A stretch of DNA of 64,000 nt, from the NCBI GenBank assembly GCA_016715105.1, contig JADKBO010000006.1, forward strand, positions 124,001 through 188,000, in the 5' to 3' direction. A program made the position numbers and the translations under genes. Numbering within the stretch: position 1 is the first letter of the stretch; each line of letters begins with the position of its first letter. A model generated the notes under the pieces. It had not been told where the DNA came from and ran no database searches. It was given only the letters and a program-made list of their open reading frames with translations. Source of the DNA: Saprospiraceae bacterium (GTDB lineage: Bacteria > Bacteroidota > Bacteroidia > Chitinophagales > Saprospiraceae). Shown piece by piece: positions 17,509 through 28,108 of this stretch.

Positions 17509-18831
17509 TTAATATCCAGGATTTTGATCAATTGACTTATTGGTATCCAATTCATCCTGTGGAATCGGCAATACCAATTTTGGATCATTATAAGGGAAAC
17601 TTCCCACAGATGCTTTGGTTCTCTTCACATCATAAATACCCAAACCTTCAAATGCCAATTCTCTCTTACGCTCCGTAAGTATGATTGCCAATGTCACCGA
17701 TGACAAAGCACTTGCACCACTTCTTTCTCTGATTGCATTGATATCATTCACGGGTGAATCTCCTACTTGTGACCCCAAACGTGAATTACTTTCTGCCCTG
17801 ATCAAATACATCTCTGCCAATCTGAAAAGTGCAATATTGCCAAACTGATTGGTGTATTTACTTGTCAAAAAGTCTGACTCTTCATTTTCATAATAAAAAG
17901 TTGCCCGCTCATCATTTTCGTCGTCAAATAAATTGAGGTATGCGTCATTGATGGAAATATCTCCTCCACGTCCCCCATTCCCTTCAGAAGCATAATGTTG
18001 AATCAAATAATTTTCACCTGTTTGAGAAGTTACTTGCATGGCAAAAATATCCTCTTCACCATCTTCGTCATGATTGAACGCGTCAGCAAATGTTGGAGAC
18101 AATGCTTTACCACTATTAGTTATAACATCATTGGAAGCAGCCAAGGCTTCAGCATAATTTCCTAAATATAATTCCACCCTTGCCTTCAATGCCAATGCAG
18201 CATATTTACTGGCATAAAATGAATTCTCTTCTGGCAACAATGCAATAGCGGATGCTAGATCTGCTTTGATAAAATCATAAATTGCCGTCGTTGGACTTCT
18301 TTCTATGCTGAGGTCCGCTCCAAAATCTGTAATGGCATCTGTTCTCAAAGGAACACCTACCGTTTCTGTACCATATAATCTTACCAATTCAAAATAGCTG
18401 AGAGCTCTCATAAACTTGGCTTCGCCTTCTACAACAGCTTTTTCTTCCTCATCCGTAAACACTTCAAGGCGACTGATGACCAAATTACTTTGGTTGATTA
18501 CCCGGTAAAGATTGTTCCACATTTCACCAACAAAAAAGTTATTGACAAACAAATTTTTAGTGAGAGCCTCTCTTGGCTCAGGGAAGGTACCGTTCCAGGA
18601 AACTTCATTGCTGAAACCCAAAAGGTCTGAATAAATTTGCACGTATCCACCATGTGAATCTCTATTGCCATCTATTTCATAAATGCCGATGAGCAATTTT
18701 TTAATGCTTGCTGCTGAGCCAAGTGCTGCCTCGTCGGAGATAGAAAGCGTTGGTTCTACATTGAGACTATCTTCGCAGGCAGTCATAAAAACCAAGCCAA
18801 ATGCAACTATTAAATACTTTATCTTTTTCAT
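17509..18831 (-). CDS. SusD/RagB-family surface nutrient-binding lipoprotein
   Basis: A 440-residue lipoprotein (signal MKKIKYLIVAFGLVFMTAC, Cys about 19) that caps the SusC channel and binds the nutrient outside the cell. The C-terminal RagB/SusD features LFRLAEMYLIRAESN, INAIRERSGA and ERKRELAFEG...VKRT are clear. Its ATG overlaps the susC stop by four bases (ATGA, 18828-18831), which implies translational coupling. Substrate unknown; no glycosidase or sigma/anti-sigma pair lies beside it. Confidence 0.93.
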   Translation of the reverse strand: MKKIKYLIVAFGLVFMTACEDSLNVEPTLSISDEAALGSAASIKKLLIGIYEIDGNRDSHGGYVQIYSDLLGFSNEVSWNGTFPEPREALTKNLFVNNFFVGEMWNNLYRVINQSNLVISRLEVFTDEEEKAVVEGEAKFMRALSYFELVRLYGTETVGVPLRTDAITDFGADLSIERSPTTAIYDFIKADLASAIALLPEENSFYASKYAALALKARVELYLGNYAEALAASNDVITNSGKALSPTFADAFNHDEDGEEDIFAMQVTSQTGENYLIQHYASEGNGGRGGDISINDAYLNLFDDENDERATFYYENEESDFLTSKYTNQFGNIALFRLAEMYLIRAESNSRLGSQVGDSPVNDINAIRERSGASALSSVTLAIILTERKRELAFEGLGIYDVKRTKASVGSFPYNDPKLVLPIPQDELDTNKSIDQNPGY

Positions 18832-21800
18832 CTTATTGTCGTTTTGTAATTAAAATTGATGTTGATTCCCAATGAAGTTGTCTTGGCTTGTGGCGCAGAA
18901 TAAAAATCATACCCGTTGTCAAATCCAACTCCACTGACGTCTGCTCTAGATTCTGGGTCATAACCTGCATAATCGGTGAAGGTCAACAAATTGACACCCG
19001 ATAAATACAATCTAGCACTTCCCAATCGCAATCTCTTCGTTATCGTAGAAGGAATATCATAACTCAACATCACATTTCTCAATCTGATGAAATCTGTCTT
19101 TTGTAAATACCTCGTTGAAGTACCAGTACCATTTTGAGAATAAAGTCTTGCTTGAGGAACTTGTGTGATATCTCCTGGTTTTTGCCATCTGGTTAATTGA
19201 TCGATGGTTTGGTTGTCAAAATAATCCGCACTGGATGATTGATAAACACCACCACCATTAAAAATACTGGCTCCCCATTCTCCAACAAAAGTAAATGTCA
19301 AGGCTAGTCCTTTGTATGACAACTCGTTGGTCAAACCAGAAATCCAGGTTGGTTGAGGATTTCCTGCAACTACCCTATTGGCTTCTTCAAAATCATTTGT
19401 TGTGGTTGTGCCTTCTCCATCGGTATAAAATAATGCGTCTCCATTGGCAGGATCTACACCAGCAAAGTCAACCATGTAGAATGAACTCACAGGGAAACCT
19501 ACCCTACTGATGTTCTCATCATTGATGATGTCCGCATTTTCATTTGGCAATTCAATGATTTTGTTTCTGTTATTTGCAATATTAAAACTGGTATTCCATT
19601 GAAAACCCTGTCCAGTTATATTTTTGGTGTTTAATACAAACTCTACACCCTTACTTTCAAGCTTTCCGATGTTTTTGTTGAATTCTGTTTGACCTGAACT
19701 TCCAGGAAGTGGAACTCTGAACAACAAACCATCGGTGATTTTATTGTACACATCAATTTCGCCAAAAATCCTATCACTGAAAAGACCAAACTCCAATCCC
19801 AAATCCAATTGGTTACTCTTTTCCCATGTCAAATCATTATTTCCTGGTTGAATCAATTTGATGCCTGATGCGCGGTTATAAGATGTACCGTTGTACAATG
19901 TTTTGGAAGCAAAATTGCCAATCTCAGAGTTACCCAACTGGCCATAACTACCACGGATTTTCAAGAAAGATAATTTGCTATTGTCTGAAAGGAAGGACTC
20001 TTCGCTCACAATCCAACCCACAGATACCGCTGGAAAAATACCATATCTCTGGTTGCTACCAAATCTGGAAGAACCATCTCTTCTGATACTACCTTTGATA
20101 AAGTACTTATCTTGTAAGTTGAGGGTTGCTCTGGTAAAATAAGAAAGAAAATTATATCTGCTGTTTTGTCCATCACCAGAAATGATCTCTGCCGCACTTG
20201 CAATGGTTTGGAAGTCGTCTGATGGAAATTGTGTGCCTTCTACACTACCAAATACCCGATCAGAATTGTTGAATTCCTGTCCTAAGATAACATTCAACGA
20301 ACTTCCAGCACTCAATGATTTATTGTAAGTGATGTAATTGGACCAAATGTAATTTTCAGAAGTTGCATTTGAGTTGAATGCGTATCCATTGGTGGACATG
20401 AATGGTGTCAAATTACCCCTGAATTGATCCTCCGTTTGATTACTCAAATCATATCCTAAATCAGAATTGAATTTAAAGTTTTTGATGAAGTTGTATTCAA
20501 AAAAAGCTTTACCGGTGATTCTTCTCAAGTTAGTGGTATAATTTGCATACAAATCCTCCAATAAGAAATTGGCATACAAAGTATTTGGATTGGGTGTACC
20601 GTCTTCATTATAAGCAGGCGATAACGGAGATTGTGCAATAGCCTGTAAAGGTGTTGTGAATGAATTATCATTATCCACCCTTTCGATGATGGTTTTGGAA
20701 ACACCTAGATTCATACCCGCACTGATTTTGTCGTTAATTTGGTGTTTCAAATTCAACCTAGCGCTAATTCTTTGAAGGTCATTTCCCAAGATGATACCTT
20801 TTGTCTTGTTCATTGCTCCGCCAAAAAAGTACTGTGTTTTTTGATCTCCACCAGAGACAGACAAATCGATGTCAGATTGATTTCCATCTCTGAATGCCAA
20901 ATTAGTCCAGTCAGTATCAACTTCACCATTTTTCCAATCTGTTCCATTGGCAAGAAAATCAAAAGTACCCTCAGCTTCTGCTCTACCATCATCTTCTCCA
21001 AAAGTATTGATGGCTGCCTCTGTAAATAATTCAGTGTATTGAGCTGCATTCAAAAATTTGACTTTATTGGTTGCAGAACTCACACCAGAAGATACATTGA
21101 GGGAAATACTTGCCTTTCCAGCTTTTCCTTTCCTAGTGGTGATGAGGACAACGCCATTGGCACCTCTTGCACCATAAATAGCTGCAGAACTTGCATCCTT
21201 CAAGATATCAATAGACTCAATTTCTGATGGGCTCAAAGACAACAAAGGATTCATAGGAGCAGAATTACTGGATTCATTGACATTGATCAATGGCATTCCA
21301 TCCAATACATACAAAGGTTCACTTCCTGCGCTGATACTTGCCGTACCACGGATTCTGATATTGATACCTCCGTCTACTTTACCGTTGGTTTGGTTTATCC
21401 GCACGCCAGCAGCTTTTCCAGACATGGTACTTTGAAAATTGGATACCGCAATATTTGATATATCCTTACTGGTCAGTTTCGCAACATTGTCTGTCAATAC
21501 TTTTTTGCTCGTACTTCCATATCCTATTACCAACACCTCACCTAGCAACTCTGAAGCTTCGTCCAACACCAAATTGAGTGGCATCATGCCTTGAGAAACT
21601 TCAATTTCCTTTGTATCATAACCAGTGTAGGAAATGATCACAGACTCTGCTGAGGTAGATAAATTGATAGAAAATTTTCCATCAATATCAGTGATGGTAC
21701 CGTTGTTGAGATTGTCTTTCTCAAAAACTGAAGCTCCAATCAAAGGAGATCCATCTTTATCAGAGACAGTGCCTGATAAGGTCCATTGTGCAGCCAATGG

Positions 21801-21845
21801 AACACTCATTGCTAGTAAAATAAAAATGAGTAATTTTTTCATCAT
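18828..21845 (-). CDS. SusC/RagA-family TonB-linked outer membrane transporter
   Basis: A 1005-residue nutrient importer of the outer membrane. It has a signal peptide (about 1-20), a carboxypeptidase-like domain (about 22-110, SGTVSDKDGSPLIGASVFE), then a TonB plug (about 115-235) with the SusC signatures NIRIRGTASISAGSEPLYVLDG and AIYGARGANGVVLITTRKG. A long barrel follows to the end. It is first in a two-gene unit with susD. The upstream 344 bases separate it from a divergent T9SS-secreted protein gene. Confidence 0.95.
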   Translation of the reverse strand: MMKKLLIFILLAMSVPLAAQWTLSGTVSDKDGSPLIGASVFEKDNLNNGTITDIDGKFSINLSTSAESVIISYTGYDTKEIEVSQGMMPLNLVLDEASELLGEVLVIGYGSTSKKVLTDNVAKLTSKDISNIAVSNFQSTMSGKAAGVRINQTNGKVDGGINIRIRGTASISAGSEPLYVLDGMPLINVNESSNSAPMNPLLSLSPSEIESIDILKDASSAAIYGARGANGVVLITTRKGKAGKASISLNVSSGVSSATNKVKFLNAAQYTELFTEAAINTFGEDDGRAEAEGTFDFLANGTDWKNGEVDTDWTNLAFRDGNQSDIDLSVSGGDQKTQYFFGGAMNKTKGIILGNDLQRISARLNLKHQINDKISAGMNLGVSKTIIERVDNDNSFTTPLQAIAQSPLSPAYNEDGTPNPNTLYANFLLEDLYANYTTNLRRITGKAFFEYNFIKNFKFNSDLGYDLSNQTEDQFRGNLTPFMSTNGYAFNSNATSENYIWSNYITYNKSLSAGSSLNVILGQEFNNSDRVFGSVEGTQFPSDDFQTIASAAEIISGDGQNSRYNFLSYFTRATLNLQDKYFIKGSIRRDGSSRFGSNQRYGIFPAVSVGWIVSEESFLSDNSKLSFLKIRGSYGQLGNSEIGNFASKTLYNGTSYNRASGIKLIQPGNNDLTWEKSNQLDLGLEFGLFSDRIFGEIDVYNKITDGLLFRVPLPGSSGQTEFNKNIGKLESKGVEFVLNTKNITGQGFQWNTSFNIANNRNKIIELPNENADIINDENISRVGFPVSSFYMVDFAGVDPANGDALFYTDGEGTTTTNDFEEANRVVAGNPQPTWISGLTNELSYKGLALTFTFVGEWGASIFNGGGVYQSSSADYFDNQTIDQLTRWQKPGDITQVPQARLYSQNGTGTSTRYLQKTDFIRLRNVMLSYDIPSTITKRLRLGSARLYLSGVNLLTFTDYAGYDPESRADVSGVGFDNGYDFYSAPQAKTTSLGININFNYKTTIR

Positions 21846-22189
21846 ATCATTATTATAATTAGGTTAAGAAAAAGCTAAAACAAGTTAAACTATTAAACAT
21901 AACGATAGTTTGGCAAATGTGTGGATAAAATGTAAATGATTCTGGTTTATCTACTTTGCAAGCTTTTTTCCAACTTAAAGTTTGCATTTCAAAAAATGAA
22001 AGCTATCTACTCACCAAATCACTGTTAAAAAAAACAAAAGTTTCCTGTTTTATCTACCTCGATTTACCAAGAGTCGAGAGCTCCAGTTACAAATTGCTAA
22101 AACTTTGGCATAGTTGTTGTATTATAAAAAATCGTAATATGTTTAGTTTATTTTAAGTGAACATAAAACAAATTATTAATCACCATAAT
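21846..22189. other. Divergent intergenic region between susC and the T9SS protein gene
   Basis: AT-rich DNA holding the promoters of both divergent genes. No perfect TAnnTTTG box is found; the nearest are CACATTTG on the minus strand (about 21910) and CTACTTTGC on the plus strand (about 21950). No gene or strong hairpin is seen. Confidence 0.45.
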
Positions 22190-25100
22190 ATGAGGTCAAA
22201 CTTCCTCCATACTGCTATATTGGCTTTGGCCGCGTGGATATTGCTATCTGGCAATGTATCTGCACAGACCAATACCAATATTTATGCTGGAAGGGACACG
22301 GCAATTTGTAAGGCCGTTTCCCTTACCTTGGCTTCTGTTGGTGCTTATATCACTGGTGAAGTAACCGATGGTACTTGGTTTACCTCTGGAGATGGTAGAT
22401 TTTTTCCTTCCCAAATGTCCACGGGACAATTTTCTCAAACCCTTAGTTACATACCTGGAACAGGGGATATTTTCAGAGGGTATGTCGACCTTACATTGGT
22501 TTCATTCGATCCAGATGGTACAGGTCCAAAAGTGCAAGTCAATGACGTGATGCGCTTGTCTCTGATTACGGACCCTCCCATGATTTGCAATAATAATCTC
22601 AATGTTTCTTTGGCGGCAAATTGTGCTCAGCAGATCAATGCATCAATGGTGATTTCAAATCCACAGGGCAATCTCGCTGACTACATTGTTGAGTTGTATT
22701 ACAATGGCGTCAAACTTCCAAATAATATCATCACGAGGGAATATTTAAATAAACAACTAGAATTCAAGGTGTTTTATGCTTGTGGTACGAATAGCTGTTG
22801 GGGTTACATCACTGCCCAAGATAAAGAAGCTCCAAGATTGGCTTGCCGGGATACCATCATTCCTTGTGATAGAAGTTTTTTACCAGACTCTATTGGTTTC
22901 CCGCTTGAAACTTATTCCACTTACCAATTCCTTGGCAACAATACATATGAATTCAACCAAGCAGATAATTGCGGTAAAGCAAGACTTTATTACACAGATG
23001 AAAACATCAAATTGCAATGTTCTGAGGGTGGTTATAACAGCCGCATCGTAAGAAAATGGGAGGCTGTTGATGACATTGGCAACAAAAGTTATTGTACGCA
23101 AAACATTTTCATCCAAGCAAAACCACTTGCCTTATTAGTGCTTCCAAAAAACTATGACGACATCACGCTACCAGCTTTCATTTGTGGTGCCAATTACAAA
23201 AAATTGCCAAATGGCCATCCGTCTCCTGAAGTTTCTGGATCACCCAATGCAAAAGGTTGTACCAATTTGGAATACACTTATACGGACACTGAATTTCCAA
23301 TTTGTGGGAATTCATTTAAAATTGTGAGAAAATGGCTTTTAATAGATTGGTGTAATAGTACCACACAAGAGCACATTCAAATCATCAAAATTATTGATAA
23401 AACCCCTCCTGTTATTACCTGTCCCAATGACACGATTTTCAAAACCACAGCGTATGAGTGCCATTCTGGAATACAATCGTTACCTATTCCAAAAATCACG
23501 GACGAATGTGGAAGCACCACTTATAGCGTTTCTATTTTTGATTCTCTCAACAGGAAAAAAGATCAATTTATTGAAGTGATCCAAAATTCTTATAAAATTG
23601 TAAATCTTCCAATAGGGAAATACACACTTAAATATTATGCCCAGGATGCTTGCGGAAATAGGGATTCTTGTACTTCCATGTTGCGCCTGATTGATGATCA
23701 ACCACCTTTTCCTGTGTGTGTAGAAAAAATCGTGATAAATTTCAATGAATCTGATAGGGCTACTTTATACCCTGATGCCATAGATCAAGGTTCTACAGAC
23801 AACTGTGGTATTGCAAAATATGAAGTTGCGAAAATGTCTGATAGCTGCTCGAATCGTGCGAATATCTTTGGTCCTTATGTGGACTTTTGTTGTTCAGAAT
23901 TGGGAACGACGGTTATGGTGGCATTGCGGGTTACAGATTTTGCTGGCAATTCCAATACTTGTATGGTAGAGGTAAAGGTGAGTGATAAGAAAGCTCCAAC
24001 CATCATATGCCCTTCTGATATAACCATCGCTTGTTCATATCCGATTGATTTCAAACACCTGGAAGAATTTGGAACAGTAAGAAATTCCGAAGCGGAAGTG
24101 CAAAATATCGACATCCACGATGAAATCAATGATGGCGTGATTGGCACTGACGGGTATGCAATAGACAATTGTACTTTTACCATTACAGAAAAATATGAAA
24201 ATAACCTCAAGTGTCAAAGAGGTACGGTTGTACGTACTTTTTACGCAACCGATGCTTCTGGAAACGTAGACTCTTGCTCACAAATCATCACGGTAATTGA
24301 TCCATCGCCCTTCAATTATGAAGACATCATTTGGCCAAGAGATACTTTATTGGACATGTGTCGGGCTGAGGAGATAGACACCATGATCACAGGAAGGCCT
24401 CATTTTAGAAATGAAAATTGTTCGTCATTGGCTATTGATTATGAAGATGTACCTTTTGATCAACTGGATGGTGCTTGTTATAAAATAATCAGACAATGGA
24501 CCATCATTGACTGGTGCCAATACAATGGAGTCAATGGGCCTGGTTTATGGCACAGAGATCAGGTTATAAAATTATACAACGCTGAGCCGCCCAAAATTAC
24601 AACAGCTTGTCAAGACACCACTTGGTGTTTGTTTTCACAAAATTGCGAAGATGAATTATACACCAAAAAATTTGCCGCCACTGATAATTGCACCGATAGC
24701 GCCCGTCTACAATGGACTTGGAAAATAGATTTAAATAACAATGGCACTTTTGATATTTCTGGAACGGGCTCTACCATCAGCACTTTATTGAATAAAGGAA
24801 AACACAAAGTTGTCATTGAAGTAAGAGACCAATGTGGTAACAAAACCAATTGCACATATTTCATCAATGCCAAAGATTGCAAAGCACCAAGTCCCTATTG
24901 TATTGAGACTTTGGGTACGGTCATCATGCCCACTTCGGGAAACATTACGGTATGGGCCAAGGATTTTGACAAAGGCAGTTATGACAATTGTACACCAATG
25001 TCCAAACTCAAATTTAGCTTTACCCCCAATATAAGAGATAGTTTCAAAACCATCACGTGTAGTGATATTCCAGATGGAGTTGCTGCTGACATTCCTATAA

Positions 25101-26356
25101 AAATGTACGTGACTGATGAAGACGGCAATCAAGATTTTTGTCTCACGGTTTTGCGCGTCCAAGACAATTCTGATTTGTGCCAAGACATCAACAATTTTGT
25201 AAATCTGAATGCAACCATCATTACCAATTTGGGCAAAGACTTGGGAAATGCAAACATTTTTTATAAAAAGATGCCAGATGGGGAATCAAAATCCATGTCC
25301 ATTGCCAATCAGAATTTCACCATTCCTGATTTAAATCCTGGAAATCAATTCATGTTGACGATGGAGAAAAATGAAAGTGCAGGAGCTGGAATGAATGTAG
25401 TGGACATTTTGTTGGTGCAAAAACACATTTTGGTGATCACTCCCTTCAAGGATCCTTTCCAGATATTGTCTGCGGATGTCAATAATTCGGGTTCTGTAAC
25501 TGTACAGGATATGGTGGAAATGAGAAAGATCATTTTGGGTCAAGCCCTTGGGTTTAGTAGTAATTTACCTATTTGGAGCTTTGCTAAAAAGGATCATGTT
25601 TTTGAAAATTTAAAAAAACCAGTCAGACCAGATGGCAAAGTTTATACCGACACCATCAAATCGACAGGAGAAAATAAAATTGATTTAGTCGCTTATAAAC
25701 TAGGGAATGTGTCAACCATTGGTCAAGCCAGCAATGCAAATGGCAGTACTACTTCTCGATCGGTATCGACCATTTATTTAAAAGAAAATACTCCGGGAAA
25801 ACTGCATCTGGACCAATCTAGTTACGTGGATGGTTTTCAAATGGAGATTCAAAATTTGCATAATATAAAAGATGTCATCATTCATCCTGATCTCAAACCT
25901 TACACTTTTTACAACTTGGCTGAAGATCATAGTTTGAGAATCATCTTTTATTCCGACAAGCCCATATTTTTATCTTCTGATAAACCAATCATAGAAATTG
26001 TGGGAGGAGATGCGTCTATGGAGCTCCAACCCTCATATGAAAATATTTGGATTGAAAATGATGAAGTAAAATCACTAAAAGTAGAATCTCTGCCTGACTT
26101 ACCTAAGTCCCAAGAAACGTATGAATATGTAGTTTCTACGGCAGGAGATCAATTGGTCATCCAACAAAAAGTTGGCGAGATAAAAGATATGCAAGTAGCC
26201 ATTTTTGATGTGCAAGGAAAGCTACTTCATAAAACCAATACTACAGTTGATGGTACAGTTTATCTGGATGTACCTCAACTCACCAATGGCATATACCTTT
26301 GTTCTATCAAAAAAGGGAATATAACTCGTACGATAAAGTTTGTGGTAATACAGTAA
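22190..26356 (+). CDS. Large secreted Cys-rich protein with HYR-like repeats, dockerin-like repeats and T9SS sorting tail
   Basis: A 1388-residue exported protein. I start it at ATG 22190, which gives a clean signal peptide (about 1-26, ending GNVSAQ). The body (about 30-1040) has repeated modules with DKTPPVITCPNDT, DKKAPTIICPSDI and W.(A/L).D(D/W).GN/C patterns, rich in Cys, resembling HYR-like adhesive repeats. Around residues 1067-1120 are two dockerin-type segments (NVVDILLVQKHIL, SADVNNSGSVTVQDMVEMRK). The end (about 1330-1388, VAIFDVQGKLLHKTNTTVDG to FVVIQ) is a type A type IX secretion tail. A surface adhesin or matrix protein is likely. Confidence 0.85.
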   Translation: MRSNFLHTAILALAAWILLSGNVSAQTNTNIYAGRDTAICKAVSLTLASVGAYITGEVTDGTWFTSGDGRFFPSQMSTGQFSQTLSYIPGTGDIFRGYVDLTLVSFDPDGTGPKVQVNDVMRLSLITDPPMICNNNLNVSLAANCAQQINASMVISNPQGNLADYIVELYYNGVKLPNNIITREYLNKQLEFKVFYACGTNSCWGYITAQDKEAPRLACRDTIIPCDRSFLPDSIGFPLETYSTYQFLGNNTYEFNQADNCGKARLYYTDENIKLQCSEGGYNSRIVRKWEAVDDIGNKSYCTQNIFIQAKPLALLVLPKNYDDITLPAFICGANYKKLPNGHPSPEVSGSPNAKGCTNLEYTYTDTEFPICGNSFKIVRKWLLIDWCNSTTQEHIQIIKIIDKTPPVITCPNDTIFKTTAYECHSGIQSLPIPKITDECGSTTYSVSIFDSLNRKKDQFIEVIQNSYKIVNLPIGKYTLKYYAQDACGNRDSCTSMLRLIDDQPPFPVCVEKIVINFNESDRATLYPDAIDQGSTDNCGIAKYEVAKMSDSCSNRANIFGPYVDFCCSELGTTVMVALRVTDFAGNSNTCMVEVKVSDKKAPTIICPSDITIACSYPIDFKHLEEFGTVRNSEAEVQNIDIHDEINDGVIGTDGYAIDNCTFTITEKYENNLKCQRGTVVRTFYATDASGNVDSCSQIITVIDPSPFNYEDIIWPRDTLLDMCRAEEIDTMITGRPHFRNENCSSLAIDYEDVPFDQLDGACYKIIRQWTIIDWCQYNGVNGPGLWHRDQVIKLYNAEPPKITTACQDTTWCLFSQNCEDELYTKKFAATDNCTDSARLQWTWKIDLNNNGTFDISGTGSTISTLLNKGKHKVVIEVRDQCGNKTNCTYFINAKDCKAPSPYCIETLGTVIMPTSGNITVWAKDFDKGSYDNCTPMSKLKFSFTPNIRDSFKTITCSDIPDGVAADIPIKMYVTDEDGNQDFCLTVLRVQDNSDLCQDINNFVNLNATIITNLGKDLGNANIFYKKMPDGESKSMSIANQNFTIPDLNPGNQFMLTMEKNESAGAGMNVVDILLVQKHILVITPFKDPFQILSADVNNSGSVTVQDMVEMRKIILGQALGFSSNLPIWSFAKKDHVFENLKKPVRPDGKVYTDTIKSTGENKIDLVAYKLGNVSTIGQASNANGSTTSRSVSTIYLKENTPGKLHLDQSSYVDGFQMEIQNLHNIKDVIIHPDLKPYTFYNLAEDHSLRIIFYSDKPIFLSSDKPIIEIVGGDASMELQPSYENIWIENDEVKSLKVESLPDLPKSQETYEYVVSTAGDQLVIQQKVGEIKDMQVAIFDVQGKLLHKTNTTVDGTVYLDVPQLTNGIYLCSIKKGNITRTIKFVVIQ

Positions 26357-26830
26357 TCTATAAAAAGATTATTTTCAACATGCTTGAAATCCGCGCAATC
26401 TAGAAGTCCTTCATTTTTAATTTTTTATCAAATACTGTTTAAGTAAAAAATGCAGATCCAATTTCTTGGACCTGCACTCCGGCTGATATAAACTATCGCC
26501 TACATGGGATATTCAAATCTTTAAGAATTGCGTTTACTACAAAATTTGAAAACAATACTACCTACTATGAGTTTGAAAACATATGATACTTTTAACACAA
26601 CTATACCTATGCCAAATCCATACCAAACAGGCTTATTTCGCCGTACAATTAAATAGATTTGTAACATTATAAATTAATATATTATACATATTTATATGTT
26701 TTAAGTGTTGTATTTCATTACTATATAAGCATAGATTTTTTGGATATTTATATTTTAGAATATATTTGAACCATGGTTTACATCATTACCATAAAAGAAT
26801 TACTTTTATCAACTCAATCATACTTGATAA
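26357..26830. other. AT-rich intergenic region with one hairpin
   Basis: A 474-base gap. It holds the hairpin at 26441-26476 and a -7-like TAGATTTG at 26654-26661 with no partner element. The rest is AT-rich with short in-frame ORFs only; no gene is supported. Confidence 0.6.
26441..26476 (-). terminator. Hairpin with T-tail oriented to the minus strand
   Basis: TGCAGATCCAA (26451-26461) and TTGGACCTGCA (26466-26476) pair with one mismatch around a 4-base loop. On the minus strand the stem is followed by TTTTTT, so it reads as a terminator for leftward transcription, although no leftward gene lies upstream of it. On the plus strand there is no T-run. Confidence 0.5.
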
Positions 26831-27314
26831 ATGGTACCAACTTTTGTAGAAATTGCAGAAAAGAAAATGGTGGGCAAAAAGCTGATGACCTCCATGAAAG
26901 AAAATCGCATTTTTGAATTATGGTCTGGTTTTATGCCTTTGCAGCGTCTCATCAAAGGGCGGATTGACAACAACCTCTACTCTATTGAAATTTACCCCAA
27001 TAATTATTTTGCAAAGTTAGATCCTGAAGCCACTTTTGAGAAATGGGCATGTGTTGAGGTAAGTGATTTTATTGAAATACCAGAATCTTTGGAATCGATG
27101 TCCGTGCCAATGGGTAAATACGCAGTATTTAAATACAAAGGACACCCACACAAAGCAGCTGCCAGTTTTGGATATATTTTTGAGGAATGGTTACCAGCTT
27201 CTGGTTATGAATTGGATGCTAGGCCTCACATGGAAGTGATGGGCAGTAATTACAAAATGACAGCGACGATTCTGAGGAGGAATTTTGGATCCAGTTTCTG
27301 CGAAAAATATGTAG
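26831..27314 (+). CDS. GyrI-like small-molecule-binding protein (two probable sequencing frameshifts near the 3' end)
   Basis: A protein of the GyrI/AraC effector-binding (SOUL-like) fold. The visible frame has PMGKYAVFKYKGHPHKAAASFGYIFEEWLPASGY and RPHMEVMGSNYK. The family then needs an acidic stretch and WIP. The written frame instead gives MTATILRRN and stops at 27326-27328. Adding one A at 27254-27257 gives NDSDDSEEEFW, and adding one C at 27291-27292 gives IPVSAKNM and a stop at 27312-27314. The corrected length is 162 codons, normal for the family. It has no DNA-binding domain, so it may bind a small ligand; which one is unknown. Confidence 0.8.
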
Positions 27315-27342
27315 ACTTCTCCAATTGAGGTGAATGGTAAAA

Positions 27343-28095
27343 TCACCTTTGATCAATCAATTTTTGCAAAAATGGTGAAGCAAATATAAAATCGTGTAGT
27401 TCTTCATTTTGTGATTTCAGAACTTCATCTTTACTCCCTTGCCAAGCCACCAGACCTTTATCAAGCAGACAAATTTTCTCGCCGATCTCCATCACGGAAT
27501 TCATATCGTGCGTATTGATTACTGTAGTAATTTGTTTGTCCTTTGTGATGGATAATATCAATTCGTCTATGGTAATGCTGGTTTGAGGATCCAATCCTGA
27601 GTTGGGTTCATCACAAAACAAATACCTTGGATTTAAAACAATGGCGCGTGCAATTCCTACACGTTTTTGCATTCCACCACTTATTTCAGATGGGTATTTC
27701 TTGTGAACACCTTCCAGACTGACCCTTTCCAAGCAACTGTCTACTTGCGCCCTCTTTTGTTTAGCCGTAAAGTTGGTAAACATGTCCATTGGAAATCTGA
27801 TGTTTTGCTCAATGGTCAATGAGTCAAATAAGGCATTGCCTTGGAAAAGCATTCCTATATTCATCCTCAATTCTTGCAATGCTTGTTTTGATAGAGAGCC
27901 AAACTCTGTTGTATCATACCATACCTTACCAGAAGTGGGAACAACTAGACCAACCAAAATTTTAAGTAACACTGTTTTTCCAGCACCACTCCTTCCGATG
28001 ATCAAATTTGTTTTTCCTTTTTCAAATTCAAAATCAATGCCTTTGAGCACTTCTTGATCACCAAAACTTCTTCTTATTGCTTCACACCTTATCAT
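27343..28095 (-). CDS. mlaF: MlaF-type ABC transporter ATP-binding protein
   Basis: A 250-residue ATPase of the MCE/Mla lipid-transport type. It has Walker A GRSGAGKTVLLK, signature SGGMQKRVGIARAI and Walker B LFCDEPNSGLDP. It is immediately downstream of the matching permease (13-base gap). An MlaD-type MCE protein would be expected next but is not present: the following gene is the convergent GyrI-like gene. Confidence 0.9.
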   Translation of the reverse strand: MIRCEAIRRSFGDQEVLKGIDFEFEKGKTNLIIGRSGAGKTVLLKILVGLVVPTSGKVWYDTTEFGSLSKQALQELRMNIGMLFQGNALFDSLTIEQNIRFPMDMFTNFTAKQKRAQVDSCLERVSLEGVHKKYPSEISGGMQKRVGIARAIVLNPRYLFCDEPNSGLDPQTSITIDELILSITKDKQITTVINTHDMNSVMEIGEKICLLDKGLVAWQGSKDEVLKSQNEELHDFIFASPFLQKLIDQR

Positions 28096-28108
28096 TTGTT
28101 CATTTGGT

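Noticed and set aside
17509..26356. A complete polysaccharide utilisation locus around susC-susD
   Set aside because: No glycosidase, sulfatase or sensor/regulator gene is present; the neighbouring large secreted protein is divergent and has no catalytic domain.
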